Shown: positions 38,247 to 38,605 of the stretch, piece by piece
How the letters are laid out: each line of letters opens with the position of its first letter
Position numbering within the stretch: position 1 is the first letter of the stretch
From: Deltaproteobacteria bacterium
Lineage (GTDB): Bacteria; Desulfobacterota; Desulfuromonadia; Geobacterales; Pseudopelobacteraceae
Length of the DNA: 38,605 nt
Assembly: GCA_021780495.1 (NCBI GenBank)
Contig: JAJXYO010000022.1
Span: 1-38,605 of the forward strand
Direction of reading: 5' to 3'
Translations under genes and position numbers: made by a program
Notes under the pieces: generated by a model
What the model was told of the DNA's origin: nothing
Database searches by the model: none
The model's input: the letters and a program-made list of their open reading frames with translations, nothing else

Positions 38247-38480
38247 TCACAGGGCCGTTTCCAGAGCCCGGGCAAGTTGATCCGGACACGACGTATCCCC
38301 CTGGCAGGCGATCCCCTTCAATCGCCGCACCGCTTCCTCAACCGGCATTCCCTTGACCAGTGCGGCCACCGCCTGGGTGTTGCCTGCGCAGCCGTCGATA
38401 AATTGTGTGCTGACGATGATGCCGGCTTCAATCTCGATGTCGATCCGTGTGGCGCATGAGCCAACTGTTTCATAACTGAC
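38247..38480 (-). CDS. TSCPD-domain protein without a standard start codon (up to 78 codons)
   Basis: The frame reads SYETVGSCATRIDIEIEAGI, then IVSTQFIDGCAGNTQAVAAL and VKGMPVEEAVRRLKGIACQG followed by DTSCPDQLARALETAL and a stop. This is a full-length match to the small TSCPD-domain proteins related to the C-terminal zinc domain of class II ribonucleotide reductases, with Cys in GSC, GCAGN, ACQG and TSCPD. Homologues start M-x-Y/S-Y-x-T. Here the matching place is GTC at 38480, and the frame has a TGA just before it. No ATG, GTG or TTG is in frame. Either a rare start is used or the 5' end was altered by the adjacent insertion-like sequence. Confidence 0.7.
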   Translation of the reverse strand, partial: VSYETVGSCATRIDIEIEAGIIVSTQFIDGCAGNTQAVAALVKGMPVEEAVRRLKGIACQGDTSCPDQLARALETAL

Positions 38481-38534
38481 TCAACTTTCGCAGAGCGAAA
38501 AATAGCATAACATATTGTTATTATTAATATAAAA

Positions 38535-38605
38535 GCGCCACCAACTGTGTTAAGATAGTTTTATTCCCCAACAAAACTATTAAGACAGAGAGGTGACGCT
38601 TTGAA
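38535..38605 (+). other. Long imperfect inverted repeat and start of a gene at the right edge (possible IS end)
   Basis: GCGCCACC...ATAGTTTT (38535-38562) and AAAACTAT...GGTGACGC (38573-38599) form an imperfect palindrome around a 10-base centre. AGAGGTG then precedes a TTG at 38601, which could start a gene leaving the window. The layout, an inverted repeat directly before a start codon in AT-rich DNA next to a disturbed gene, suits the left end of an insertion sequence, but no transposase residues are visible. Confidence 0.35.

Noticed and set aside
1..38605. CRISPR arrays, rRNA and complete tRNA genes
   Set aside because: No regularly spaced repeats, rRNA core sequences or full cloverleaf patterns were seen on either strand by reading.

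Overview
The window looks like a chromosomal segment of a Geobacter/Pelobacter-type bacterium (Desulfuromonadota). This is inferred from three things: the high-GC backbone, the sigma-54-type two-component pair, and above all two tandem copies of an Ech-hydrogenase-related (Ehr) membrane complex, a gene set I know from Geobacter-type genomes. No rRNA, tRNA or CRISPR array was found, so the assignment rests on protein content only.

Layout. 1-160: the 5' end of a group IIC intron (minus strand), sitting just after a transcription terminator. 246-2044: a minus-strand operon of an unrecognised membrane system (a Cys-rich small protein, two tiny membrane proteins and a 349-aa membrane protein) ending in a broken OFA-type transporter fragment. 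2045-2380: a divergent regulatory region with repeated TTTGCA-N4-TGCAAA palindromes, then a methyltransferase. 3232-4062: a small membrane protein coupled to a HigBA-like toxin-antitoxin pair. 4208-7918: moxR, a DUF58 gene and a TgpA-type transglutaminase gene (minus). 8022-11406: a small conserved-looking gene, a Cache-domain histidine kinase and an NtrC-family sigma-54 activator.

The core is 11576-35532. Ehr set 1 (ehrA, B, C, D, L, S) is broken at two places by accessory DNA. A KilA-N gene, an hsdM remnant and a UPF0158 gene lie between ehrC and ehrD. A FitA/YefM antitoxin fusion, a ParE/RelE toxin and two unknown genes lie between ehrL and ehrS. Ehr set 2 (27211-35532) is uninterrupted and adds a DUF815 ATPase. 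Between the sets, on the minus strand, are a MazEF-like pair, an HTH-PTS EIIA protein and a third ehrA.

In both large subunits all four cysteines that bind the NiFe centre in true group 4 hydrogenases are replaced, and differently in each copy. The small subunits keep the proximal [4Fe-4S] ligands. The complexes should therefore be ion-pumping, complex-I-like machines with an unknown electron reaction rather than hydrogenases. EhrS of set 2 carries a fused ferredoxin domain that keeps exactly one of the two usual clusters; EhrS of set 1 has none.

35622-37781: a lexA-small protein-dinB SOS cassette (minus) with a visible promoter and a palindromic operator. 37952-38480: a small CxxC protein and a TSCPD-domain protein that lacks an ordinary start codon. 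The right edge (38535-38605) has a long imperfect inverted repeat and the start of a gene leaving the window, possibly an insertion sequence.

The most unusual signal outside the genes is a 37-51 bp hairpin element present three times (4134, 16545, 22595), each time at the 3' side of an accessory gene insert, with stem changes that compensate each other.
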